The notes under the pieces were generated by a model. It had not been told where the DNA came from. It did not search any database and saw only the letters and a program-made list of their open reading frames with translations. This document shows positions 20,301 through 30,540 of a stretch of 33,562 nt of DNA, in pieces; within the stretch, counting starts at the first letter, position 1, and each line of letters opens with the position of its first letter. The translations under genes and the position numbers were made by a program. This stretch comes from Chara braunii (Eukaryota; Streptophyta; Charophyceae; Charales; Characeae). The stretch is taken from contig BFEA01000107.1 in the NCBI GenBank assembly GCA_003427395.1, forward strand, positions 1,034,022 to 1,067,583, given 5' to 3'.

Positions 20301-22247
20301 AGGTCGGGCCAAAGTTCAGCTTAGCAAGGTACATGTCCAAGAAATCCCAGTCCGCATGATCGTATGCTTTCTCAAAGTCTATGAACATAATGGTCGCCTG
20401 GACCTTACACTAACAGACATACTTTATGCTCTCGTTGACTAATAGAATATTATCGTGGATATTGCGGTCATGCATAAATCCTGTCTGATCTGCGTTGATC
20501 AGTACGTTCGTTAGTGGTAGCAGCCGTCTAGTGAACGCTTTTGCAACCATTTTATAGGGCACAAGCAGAAGGGTGATGGGCCTACAGTTTCTAATGTCTT
20601 CTTTGTCTCCCTTTTGTAGAGGAGTGTGGTTACCCCTTGTCCTATCATGCCTCCAAAACTGCCCTCCCTCTGGATAGCTACGCTATATTCCATAAGATCA
20701 TCTTTGACTAGGTTCCTGAACTATACCCAAAACTCCTTAGGGAAGAAGTCGATTTCTGGCGTCTTCTCATCTTCCATATTTTGTAGCGCTTCTCAAATCT
20801 CTTGACGGGAGAGGGGTTTGTCAAAGTCACCCCTTTGGTTATGTGTAAGGCCTGATTGCACCATGTCCAACAACTCTCCTCTTGCGCGCTGGACATCATC
20901 GGGTTTCTTATTACGTGTTTGGGATGTGAACATATTCCGGTAATATTGAGCAGCATAATCTGTTATAGAGTAGGCATTGATTGCGATTCAGACTTCCTCA
21001 TCCAAGAGGTGTCTGAGTCTAGGGACAGTGTTGGCTCTTGCTCTGGCCTTTGCCTTATTGAAGAAGGTCTTCGTCATTGTCCCTTCAGTGTGAGCACGTT
21101 TGATTCTAGCCCGTATCCTCCACGCCTCCGATTGCTATTGAATGTACTATTGTAAGTCATCCTGGGGTTGTTGCAGCTCATCAAACGAGTGACGGTTCAA
21201 CGGGTCCTGCATGAGTTGTTCATCCCAATCTTCTAGGTCTTTCATCAGCGTTTCGAAACAATCCTAAGCTTATGGTCCCTTGCATGTTGTGTGGAGAACT
21301 TCCTGTCCTCTCCCTTAGTTGGGCGACACCCTTATTGAACCAATTCACCCTTTCCCCTGTTTCCGGTTTTTGAGTTTGTCAATAAGACCAGAATGTGTTA
21401 ACCAGGTCTTTGAACCTTGGCAGGCGAAGCAATTATGTGATAAATTTAAAGAACCCGGGTCCCCTTTGGATATGACTATAGAAGGAGAGCCCAAGTGTAA
21501 TCATCCTGTGATCAAATGATTTACAAGGACTGATGGTGGTTATTTCGGTCGTTGTAACCAGTCCTACCAGATCCTTCGACACTAAAGTGAGGTCAATGCG
21601 CGAATTGGTCAGACCTCAGTCACCCCTAGATGACAGACAAGTATAGGCTCGTTGGGTGAGGTGTAACATTCTATACGCATTTTCTAGTTCCTGATCCGCC
21701 ATAAGTTGTTTGAGCACCAGACTGTTTGGACCTAGGCTTGGCAGTGAAGGGGAGTCGGGAACCTGCCGCTGTGAAGTGGATCTGCGATCCAAGGCCAGAT
21801 CTAGTGTGGTATTAAAATCCCCGGCCTGGATTACCAGTGCATCGCTTGGCAAGTGTTGGTGAAGAGCAAGCCAAAATTCAAGTATTGCACTGGGTCGTTA
21901 GGTGCGTAAATGCTCGCCAAATAGAACTCCTCCTCAAAAACAACTTTTATACCCACCTCCCTTACTGTCTGTCACTGTCCACGCTCAACAATCTGAGTTT
22001 TGAGCCAGGTGGGAGCCATATGGCCACCCTTGCAGATGCCCTATCCCTCGCAGGTGCTGAAAAGGCGGCATAGGGTCAAATAACTTTTGCCTTTGCTATG
22101 TGCGGGGTTGTCCTGTAGATGTGTTTCCTGGACACATATCACATCCGGCCATCTCCCCGTGGCTGGGCATTTTATCATATTCCATATGGCCTGCTTCTTG
22201 ACTGTTGTTGCTTGGATCAGACTGTTGACATTAAATGAGCGAACATC
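17380..22247 (-). pseudogene. LINE-C ORF2 pseudogene (endonuclease - split RT - zf-RVT)
   Basis: Endonuclease landmarks are FNVNSL near 22235, CVQETHL near 22120, AGDFN near 21815 and SFDHR near 21515. RT landmarks are TTLLYK near 20615, DFEKAYDHADW near 20385-20355 (the usual V is A), MRQGDPIAP near 19770, SLFADN near 19640 and VNWGAK near 19535. The second catalytic Asp of the FADD box is Asn (GAC AAC), so the RT would be dead even without the other lesions. The finger CTFC...EHCLLAC lies near 17965-17895, and an open tail runs to the TAA at 17382-17380. Besides the 422-bp insertion there are a frameshift after LLYK, a stop shortly before the PPIHLQRS motif, and many others. Removing the insertion and one copy of the 9-bp duplication leaves the flanking frame continuous. 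Confidence 0.92.
19856..20295. mobile_element. 422-bp TIR element (MITE) with 9-bp target-site duplication, inside LINE-C RT
   Basis: CGCCCAGCG occurs at 19856-19864 and at 20287-20295, flanking the insert 19865-20286. The LINE reading frame is continuous across the site when one copy is kept. The insert's ends are imperfect inverted repeats over about 35 bases: both share (C)GGTTAA, a GG.C-rich middle, TTTTCAG and CCCT. The interior is A/T-rich and has no coding frame. A 9-bp duplication fits Mutator-like elements, though superfamily assignment from this alone is tentative. Confidence 0.88.
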
Positions 22248-22380
22248 TTTTTTTTTTTTTTTGAACGGCACCCCCTGCAGTGTTACTGTTGCTAATAAAA
22301 GTCAGCACGACTAGCATCCGGGGAGAGGCTCCATCTATTGGTGGGGAGCGTCACCTGCTGGAAAACGGGTTCAGCGTCCC
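22248..22380 (-). repeat. LINE 3' tail with conserved hairpins and A15 (LINE-D copy)
   Basis: This tail begins GGGACGCTGAACCCG at 22380. Hairpin 1 has one mismatch (GCTGAA/TCCAGC). Hairpin 2 is GCTCC/GGAGC (22349-22345 with 22332-22328): the outer pair is G-C where LINE-B has A-T, with the same loop. It is the only copy with a long clean A-tail. Confidence 0.88.
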
Positions 22381-23832
22381 TTACACACAACAAATCAGGA
22401 AAGTATCAAGAAATACAATTGAGTAAGACACCTGCCAACTCTATCCTCCAGAGGATTGACTGCGCAGGTTGCTGGTGAGAGAATCTTTTTCACCTGCTGT
22501 TGAGAGACTAGTTCTCCCTCTCCCAAAAAACTTTACCACCTCATCTCCCATCAACAATCCTTCTGTTCCACTTTGTTGTCGACGATTGTCGTCTGCTTAC
22601 GCTGCTCCGTAAAATTGCATGTCCACCATCAAAGGTCGCAAAACCATTTTTTTCCCTGCCCATATCCGGCCCAGCCCAAGCTAGATGTATCATATCTAGT
22701 AGGACTCATGTAAACACTATTATTTTTACCCAGACCCAGCCCACCCATGCTAATTTAATTTTTTTTCTACCCGTACCCAGCCCACCCAGGGTGATTTAAA
22801 AATTGTCTACCCATACCCAGCCACACCCAGGCCAAATTGCCGTTCACCCACATCCAACCGCACTCGAACCTAATATCCATCCACCAATGCCCAGCTGTAC
22901 ATCTGCCCAAAATTTTCCACCCAGGCTTAGTCTTCCCTTTTATCCTTATTTCAAACTTAGGCGTTGCATGTAAGGATTCTTTAGCCCCATCCACAAATTT
23001 CCGCTTCGAGTTTTGGCGCCAGCAATGAGCCAGTGGCTGGGGATACTCACATTGATACTTTCTTGTCTACATTTGGCCGCAACTACAGCCAGAGTTTGAT
23101 GGATCTGACCGCAATCATAGCCAGAGCCTATTAGTGAATGTCGTATTCCCTAGGATGAAACGATTGGGGCCAGGCCAAATTAATAGTACATTCTGACCAT
23201 CGTACTACCTCGGCCCTAAGAAGAAATTAACGAATGGCAGACGGCCAGAGACAAATTTATATTAGGGGCACGCCCCACTAGTACCACTATTTCCCACTGA
23301 AGAAAAAGGGTCAGGCCTAGCCCTAATACTACCTAGGCTTGCCTAAGCTTGCCTAATATGCCTAGTATGCCTACAGGTCTCGGGTCACCCAGACGAAAGC
23401 TCTACCCAGCCATACGCAGAACCATGGCAAACCTTTGCCCGACCGTAATCATTGTCCCACCCACCCTACAGTTTCCTGCCCCGGCCATATCCCCCCCTCA
23501 GATTTCCAGACCCAACTGTCCCGGTGCATACTAATCATGCCATACCCACACCCCTCCAGAACTGTCGGGTAAGGCTGGGTACGGTCGGGTCGGGTCACGG
23601 CCCCCCAATGTCAACCTCTGTCCACCATTGACAACTGATGAGGCGGGAAGGGGTTCGGGAAGTCCGTGGGTGGGCGCAGCGGGACCCCTTGGTCCACTTT
23701 GGTCCACTCTTTAAAGCAGATGCAGTAGTCCCTTTTAAAATCATCCCGTTCCCGCCCCTATGTTTGTCCCCCTTCCCGTCGGATGTGTGTGATCCAGCCC
23801 CCTTGTTCGCTACCCAGCCAGTCCGTTGAAAA
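22381..23832 (-). other. LINE-D 3' region with degenerate repeat insert
   Basis: The part nearest the tail (about 22440-22560) resembles LINE-B's 3' region (CCTGCTGTTGAGAG.CTAGTTCTCC), and the part nearest ORF2 (about 23620-23830) also shows LINE-B-like G-rich blocks. Between them, about 22650-22920, are loose repeats of TACCCAGCCCACCCA-type units roughly 40-60 bases apart. A 10-bp tandem repeat of TGCCTAAGCT-like units lies at 23331-23374. No gene is recognised. Confidence 0.55.
23331..23374. repeat. 10-bp tandem repeat, about 4 copies
   Basis: Units ACCTAGGCTT, GCCTAAGCTT, GCCTAATATG and CCTAGTATGC follow each other with period 10. Confidence 0.75.
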
Positions 23833-26800
23833 TTAGTTTATGGCTTGTTTAATGTTTTTTTTTAGGTGGTACAAATCTAATTGGCTTTTGACTTTCTGCC
23901 ACCGGGTGAAGAGTTCTTGATTGATAAATTGTCTGATCATTTCTAACACTTCCTCCCCTTATACTCGAACCCCTTCAACGGAGTGTATACAACGTTTTCT
24001 CCAGAGTTCCCAGATGATGGATCTCTTGCATATCTTAAACATATTGTTCTCCAAGTCCCTATCCGTGGGGGAGGTCCATGCCTCACAGAGTAGCGCTCTC
24101 CAATCCCATGGCAAGGTGGATCCGGTATCCAAAAGGTTTCATATCCTATCCCACCATCGTCATGTTAGCACCGCTCCTGGGCACTGTAGGAAGATATGTT
24201 CGATAATTTTTGGAATCTTTCGAGAGGGGAAGGCAGTGTGACAGGATTTGCACCATGGCAACACCAAGCCCTTCTGTTCTAGGTATATGCGGTCCACCAG
24301 CCAGTTATTAGTGGGGAGACAACGATGTTTTATCTGCCATTGTAGTCAGGCGAGCTTCGTCGGTTTGGATCTCGTGGTTGTAAACCATCTGATAGGGCAA
24401 AGAGAGTCATTCCCTACATTCAGATGAGCTTGCCAGCGGGCCCTCACTATCTCTCTCAAGTTCACTTTTGGTCGTAACAGTCGGTATGTGTCCTTTACAG
24501 TCAAGCTAAACAGTTGTTTATCTAAACTGGTCGGCATCCTGCCTGCAGGCCTCCAGTGCCATTCCTCCGGGTCGAAGGGGAGCTGTTCGAGAAGGGTCTC
24601 TGGTCGAAAAACAACCCATAGATCATTTTGCGTCATCACCCGTATTTTGTACACCTATATATTCTTACACCACCTCACCGCCTCCGGGGTATACTTAGAG
24701 AGGACATTATCCTTCCCCCTGTGGAGGAGACTGGCCAAGGATTCCTCGGCTCGTACCTCCACCACGTTGCCCACACTCTCAGTGTCTTCCGGGGTCACTA
24801 CCCAGTCTCTTTCTACCAGTCGTGGTCCCTTACGTAGAGTGCGTACCCAGTCGAGAGGGACCACAAAAATCAATTCGTCCAGGTTCCGCTCAACAATGTC
24901 AACATCATGAAAGTACCTCGTCGGGACCCTCAATTGCAGTGTCGTTTTCCAGCTTTGTTCTCTGGTCCCATATATCCTGGATCCTAACTATACCCTTCCT
25001 GACCCAGCTACTTCATGGGGGGTCCGAACTGCGATACACCCTCCCATTTCTATCGGTGATGTTTCTATTGCCAAAGAGGGGTTGTCGCATCACCTTTTCT
25101 CATATGGTTGGCGAGGTTTTGTCTGGCAACGGCAACTGACGCCAGACTTTAAGAATCCCGTGCCAGAAATCATCCCTGAACAGATCTCTTCTTGCTTCAT
25201 CTCGGCCCGAGTTCTTGATAGTTCGAAAGCGCCGCAGCATGGTCCGATAGCGGTCCTCCAACCAAATCCATGGGTGCACCCCCTGCGGCGCCTGAGGGGC
25301 TAGCTTGGTGATCTGTACCAGGGCAAGGGAGAGTCGTGGAAGATCTGGCGTGAACAACATTCTCCTCACCCACTGTATCAGCAGTGTCGTAACCTGGATG
25401 TCCGGGTCTAAGATTCCCAAACCCCCTTTGTCTTTAGGCTGGATTACCGACGACCAAGCCACCTGACTAATGACATTCGGCAACTCGTTGTTACCTCTCC
25501 ACAACAGGGCGGTTACTTGCCTTTTATGGGATTTAACTGTTTCTTTGCTAAGAACCCAAATTGCAGATTTGTACCAGAGAGCCGTCAGTACTATGTTGTT
25601 AATTGCGAGTGCCCTGCCTATTAGAGACGTGTGTTTGTCATTCCATTGCATTACTTTCTACAGTGTCGGTTTAAGGACTCATTCATCATTCGATGCTGGT
25701 CTTCGAAGCGCCGTCATCATGATACCTAAGACTCTGAGCGGGGGCTCTTTTGGTAGCCATTTTACCCGTGGCAAATCCGAGGGGCGGACCCCTTGGTGGT
25801 GGATCCACCAATCTAGAGTTTTGTTTCCCCACTTAACGGTCACGTCTAAAATCGTCGTGAACCTTTCCAACAGTTGCCTAATTTATTCCATATTCTCGGA
25901 GGTGGCATCAATCATGATGGTCAAATCATCTGCAAACATCGAACAAACGGGGATGACCTCCTCCGGGACAGCAGAGATCTGCCTTCGAAGCGCCGTCATC
26001 ATGATACCTAAGACTCTGAGCGGGGGCGCTTTTGGTAGCCATTTTACCCGTGGCAAATCCGAGGGGCGGACCCCTTGGTGGTGGATCCACCAATCCAGAG
26101 TTTTGTTTCCCCACTTAACGGTCATGTCTAAAACCGTCGTGAACCTCTCCAACAGTTGCCTAATTTATTTCATATTCTCGGAGGTGGCATCAATCATGAT
26201 GGTCAAATCATCCGCAAACATCGAACAAACGGGGATGGCCTCCTACGGGACAGCAGAGATCTGCAGTTTGGTTAGATCTTTATTAGCCTGGAGATTCGGC
26301 GCCAATGCCTCCATCACGATGTTGAAGAGTAAGGGGGCCAAAGGGTCTCCTTGGCGGACCGATCGCAACAACAAGATCACCGGTGCTAGAAGGTCGTTTA
26401 CCTGAACGGTTGTGGTGGGGTTGTGGTGTAAAATATGGATCCAGCGCCGAAAAGACGGACCAATATTCATTTTTTCCATGCATTTATCTAGGAAAAGTCA
26501 ATCCACGTGGTCATATGCTTTTTCAAAATCAATAAAGACCACGGCTGCATTTTGTTTGTCTTGTTTATTCAACTTAAGGAGTTCATTAACCAACATAATA
26601 TTGTCTTGGATCCGACGCCCTTTGACAAACCCCGTCTGCATCGGGTGGATGAGATCCTCTGAGACCGGGATCAAACAGTTTGTTAGTGTTTTCGCCAACA
26701 TTTTATAAAAAATTGTGAGCAACTTCGGTCAGTAGTTTTTGATATTCATCTTATCCCCCTTTTTGTGCAACAGGATGAGAACACCTTGCCCTACCAGCTC

Positions 26801-28457
26801 GCCCATGCGGCCAGATTCCCACACTTGACGATAAAAACCCATGAGATCCGAGGCCATTTGGTTCCAGATCTTTTTCCGAATTCTTTTGGGACCCCATTCA
26901 CCCCCGAGTCTTTTCCTCGTCCGTTTGAATTAACGTAGTCCAAATTCCCGCCTATGACAGCGGGCGGTCGAGCTGTTCGCTTTGCGGACCGGTCAAGGTT
27001 TTCGTCATTGGTTTAAGGAAGTCCACGATCGCCTCCTCTCTGGCAGACCCCTCCTGTTGTGCACACCTTAAGGCGAACAACTCCTTAAAAAAGGTTCTCG
27101 CAATTTTCATGCATTGGGGCGTGGAGGTTACTACCTCTCCACCGGTTGATTGCAAATCGTATAGCGCCTCTATGATTAACCATCGTGAACATGCTCAGGC
27201 CATGCTGAAAAACTTCTTGTTCATTGACCCTTTAGTCTGGTGGCAAGTCAGCCGCCCCCTAATACGTGTCCCTTACAAATGGTGCGCTGCATAAGTTGTT
27301 GTTGCAGAAACAGCAGTTGTGATTCATGTGTGTGTGTGCGACTGTGTGTGTGGGTCATTTAAAGGGTCCTGCTGTTCAAGCTGATGATATTGATGGTGTA
27401 TTTTCATTTCCTGTTGATTTTTACGGGTTGTCATAGTTTTGGAATACTCTTTGCACTTTTTACCAAGGTAAAACAGTCCATTGTTAAACCGGTTTGTCTC
27501 CTGCTGAAAGTGTTGTTTTTGTATACGTCAAAACGCCCAGCAGTCTGTAATGTAGTCTTGTAAGGATTTATGTTGCAAGATGGATATATTGAGTTTATAA
27601 AAATCAAGCCCTTGATCAGGCTTCTTGCAGAATGACATAATTATCGTGCACATCTTGTGATCAAGTCCCGGGTGCGGGCTTGCAAGTAGGATCCCTGCCA
27701 AAAGCAGTGAGCCCCCCATGCCTTCAGGGATTAAGATCAAGTTGATTCTGGACCTGGACTGGCTTTCGGTCCCGACTTTCCTTCAACATGAATAAAATCG
27801 AGTGTCGAGGTTAAGCTTGCTAAAGGAACCAAAGACTTTTAATGAGAGGCATAAATCCCTGATCATCTGGTCGTCCTCCTCCACATATGACGGGACGGGG
27901 GAGGGTATCTTCCATATGTCCATCCATCTATTCGGGGCTGCATTACAGTCGCCAACCACGATAACCAGGACTTTGTCAGGGATTTGTATCTTCAAGCTTC
28001 CAAAGAACACCTTCCTCTCCCCTACCGTATTTGGGGCATGGACGCACATGATGCAAAGTATTTCAAGTTCGAACGTAACTAGAACTGACACCGATCTGCC
28101 ACCCTCCTAGTCCACCACCCAGTGTACCAGTTCTGCACAGGATTCCCGGGGAATCCAAATGGCCACCTCCACACTTCCGGGTTTCGGAGTGTGCGCTTTG
28201 AATGCCTTATGTAGCCACACCATCTTATGAATACGGTTGTGTTTCAGGATGTCCATGAGGTGTGTCTCTTGGATGCATACTATATCCGGCCAGTTCCTAC
28301 CCCCCACCCCTCTCATCAAGTCTCATATTGCATTTTGCTTGTCTATTCTACGCGATGCCAGACCGTTCACATTCAAGGATCGTAGATCCAAATCTACTGC
28401 TCGTTGGCATTGGTTTCAAACTATGTCCTTCCCATACACCGCTTTGACCGGGTCCAT
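23833..28457 (-). pseudogene. LINE-D ORF2 pseudogene (endonuclease - RT with duplicated catalytic block - zf-RVT)
   Basis: The likely start is the ATG at 28457-28455, matching LINE-B. Endonuclease landmarks are LNVNGLA near 28370, CIQETHL near 28265, GDCN near 27950 (usually GDFN) and GLDH near 27675. RT landmarks are QTGFVKGR near 26630, DFEKAYDHVD near 26530-26500, VRQGDPLAP near 26365, and SMFADDLT twice, near 26225 and 25940, because of an in-frame 282-bp tandem duplication. VNW is VKW here. The finger CKSC...EHIFLQC lies near 24255-24180, with a TAA stop at 23835-23833. A shared TAA after SENME in both duplicate copies shows that the element was already dead before the duplication. Further stops and frameshifts occur near 28400, 27100-26750 and 25000. 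Confidence 0.92.
25701..26264 (-). repeat. 282-bp in-frame tandem duplication of the RT FADD block
   Basis: Copies 25701-25982 and 25983-26264 both start CTTCGAAGCGCCGTCATCAT and end AGCAGAGATCTGC. They differ at roughly ten positions (about 97 percent identity). At 94 codons the frame is kept. Each copy encodes the FADD motif, the VKWG motif and the (R)VLG motif. Confidence 0.97.
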
Positions 28458-28478
28458 CGTGTCGGGGTTCTCATGTTC

Positions 28479-30540
28479 CTAGACGGACCCATCGTAGCTG
28501 CTCCCAGTCCCGCGTTGTTCCCCCTGCCAGGAAACCCAGCCTTAGGATGGCACATAAAACATCCTGCTCCGTCCAGGTATCACTGGACCTAAGCTTGACT
28601 ATCTGCAAGTCCAAAAGTTGAGGATGAGTGTACCACTTCAGGCCGGCGTTTTTGTCCGGGTCATAGCATATGTAGACGTCTCTATATGCGATTCTGCTGG
28701 ACCCCGATGCCACAGATGTTGTGGTCTCTGCCCCCGGCGGTAGGGTCTCCACAATGTGTGATTCCAGCTGCATCTGCAGCATCCCTGTCGCTGCCTCAAA
28801 TAGGCGGTTCCACGGTTCCGCCCAGAAAGAGGACCAGCCCTGTAAAGTGACGCCCCCTTGCCTGCCGTTTTCAAATGGAGGCAAACCCACCTCCCATCTC
28901 CCATTTCTTTTACGCACCGGGATCAGCAATGACATTGTCTGGGAGAGGGGTTCCGTATCACGTCCCAACTCGCTAACGTGTCTAAGCTTCCTTATGCGCA
29001 CCAAGTGTAGTGGCGTATTCTCCTCCGAGCCCGGAGGTGCCGGGTCAAGGGGCGGAGCAGGCGGTTGCGTCATCTCCTTAGTTTGATTTTGCTTATCTTC
29101 CATCCCTGGCCCATATGTAGTAGTTGAATGAGGTGGTTGGAATCGCGAAAAAACTATAGAGGCCAATCTGTGTCACGCGTCTGTCCAACTCGCACCCGGT
29201 TGTAATCCGTTTTCTAACACACACCTCAGGGTGGGACTTGTGTCAAGCACGAGGAACAGATCCGGATACGTTTTATCTTGAAAGTCGTCTGTAACGGGGC
29301 CATATTTTGCCTTCAGGTTGGCCATCAGCCAGTCCACTATAGCAACTAGCTTTTGTTCAATCGAAAGGTGTTGGGGCGGTGGCCCCTCCCCCCATGCCTC
29401 CTCATCCCTTTTCGGGGATAGTCCCTTTGGCGATACACTAGTGCTTTCTGGGAGGGGATCGACCTCCACCGGCTCAGGGCCAAAAGTTGCCTGGAAGGGG
29501 TTGGCCTGTGCCACGGCCTGTCATATGGTCTGACTGTGATCCCCTTTTTGTTGCTTCCGTTGCGTGTCCATTGTACCCTTCCTCGGACCGGTCGGGCTGC
29601 ACCTCCACTCCCTTCATCCCGGTCTGATCTCTGTCTGTCCCGTTTCTGTCAGCGTGGGGCAGGGGTCAGCTCCACGTTCCTTATTGCAATGGTCTTTTAC
29701 CGTCCTGCTGGCATTGGCCGACCCCCCTTCTCGATCCTCTGAGCCACCCTTCACTCCCTTGTGCTCCACAATATGTGTCTGTCCGGGTGGGGAGGACGTT
29801 CCCTGGTCTAGAATATATTGCTCCACCGGCGGGCCCAGGCCCCTACAATCGTTTTTTTCTGGGACGGGACCCTTGTGCTCCGCCATATGTGTCTGTCCTA
29901 GTGGGGAGGAAGAGGACGTCCCCTGGTCCAAAAAATGTTGTGTCACCGCCGGGCCCAGGCTCCCACAATTATTCCTTCCCAGTTCCCCCCGTCTTCTACC
30001 TGCTTTTTCTAAACCCAGATCTCCTTACCACCCTTCCTTCCCACTGTCTTCCAGCTTGCATTTTCTCGGTTCTCTTGTGGGTTCGGCTCTGCCGCCTACA
30101 CCTTCTCCTCCACCGATGCGGGAGGGACCCATGTCTTTGAGGCGGGCGACTCCCATTCTGGCTCCCCCGTTTTTTCCCATACAAACCCCACTGGTGTATT
30201 GTCCTTTGTTTGGTCCTCGACATATACCCATCCCTCGTGGCCCGGGTCCACCGTGCGCCATCGGGTTACTTTGATAAGGTCTCTTAGTAACCTCCCAGTT
30301 GGGCAGATGTACTCCGTACTTAGGTGGCCATATGCCCTGCATTTATGGCACCATGGCCACAACTTATGAGCGATGTGGATCATATATTCCTTACCCCCTA
30401 TCCGGTATGGAATCACGTCATCGAGGGAGAAAGGCTGGCCCTGGGGAAAGTCTAGGGCCAGCATCGGGTATCCCTCCTGGCAACGAAGGAGGGGAGGGGT
30501 TCGTTGAAGGGAGAAAGGCTGGCCCAAGAAGAATGTCAAC
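28479..30540 (-). pseudogene. LINE-D ORF1 pseudogene (DUF4283-like region, zinc knuckle, long linker)
   Basis: ORF1 of plant L1 elements is an RNA-binding protein. At about 30420-30300 the sequence reads DDVIPYRIGGKEYMI..., then WPWCHKCRAYGHLSTEYICP. The pattern is CX2CX4HX6C, a zinc-knuckle variant with two extra residues before the last Cys. It follows a stretch that resembles the end of the DUF4283 domain. A Pro/Gly-rich linker with a 38-residue repeat (29756-29983) follows. The C-terminal part (29514-28482) stays in one frame with a single TGA near 29170 and contains DVYICYDPDKNAGLKW, shared with LINE-B. A TAG at 28481-28479, at the place matching LINE-B's ORF1 stop, is the probable original end, reached through a frameshift. 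The N-terminus is missing or unrecognised. Confidence 0.82.
29756..29983 (-). repeat. 114-bp imperfect tandem duplication in LINE-D ORF1
   Basis: CCCTTGTGCTCC recurs at 29756 and 29870, each followed by ATATGTGTCTGTCC, GTGGGGAGGA, CCTGGTC and GCCGGGCCCAGGC-like blocks. The period is 38 codons, so LDQGTSS..PxGQTH..EHKG appears twice. Divergence is greater than in the 282-bp duplication, so it is older. Confidence 0.88.

Larger units (their letters stand above)
16993..22247 (-). mobile_element. LINE-C: L1-type LINE, 5'-truncated at the endonuclease, carrying a DNA-element insertion
   Basis: In minus-strand order this has ORF2 starting at the first endonuclease residues (22247), RT, zf-RVT, a C-terminal tail to 17380, a 3' UTR and the conserved hairpin tail (17108 into the gap). 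No ORF1 is present: homology starts at DVRSFNVN, next to a run of 15 A that belongs to LINE-D's tail. The RT domain is split by the 422-bp element at 19865-20286. The finger (HCLLAC) places it with LINE-A. Confidence 0.9.
22248..30540 (-). mobile_element. LINE-D: L1-type LINE, longest copy in the window
   Basis: In minus-strand order this has ORF1 with a zinc knuckle (about 30540-28479), ORF2 (28457-23833), a long 3' region, the hairpin tail (22380) and an A15 tail (T15 on plus at 22248-22262). The A-tail directly abuts the truncated 5' end of LINE-C. The 5' limit near 30540 is where the ORF1 frame closes and recognisable coding ends. No clear target-site duplication is seen. The 3' region is inflated by about 1 kb of degenerate repeat (about 22640-23620) compared with LINE-B. 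Confidence 0.9.

Noticed and set aside
25470-26405. 311-residue plus-strand frame over the duplicated RT block
   Set aside because: It is the antisense of the RT coding region, and its internal repeat simply mirrors the 282-bp duplication.
29564-30274. 236-residue plus-strand frame opposite LINE-D ORF1
   Set aside because: It is the antisense shadow of the ORF1 region, which has zinc-knuckle and homology support on the minus strand.
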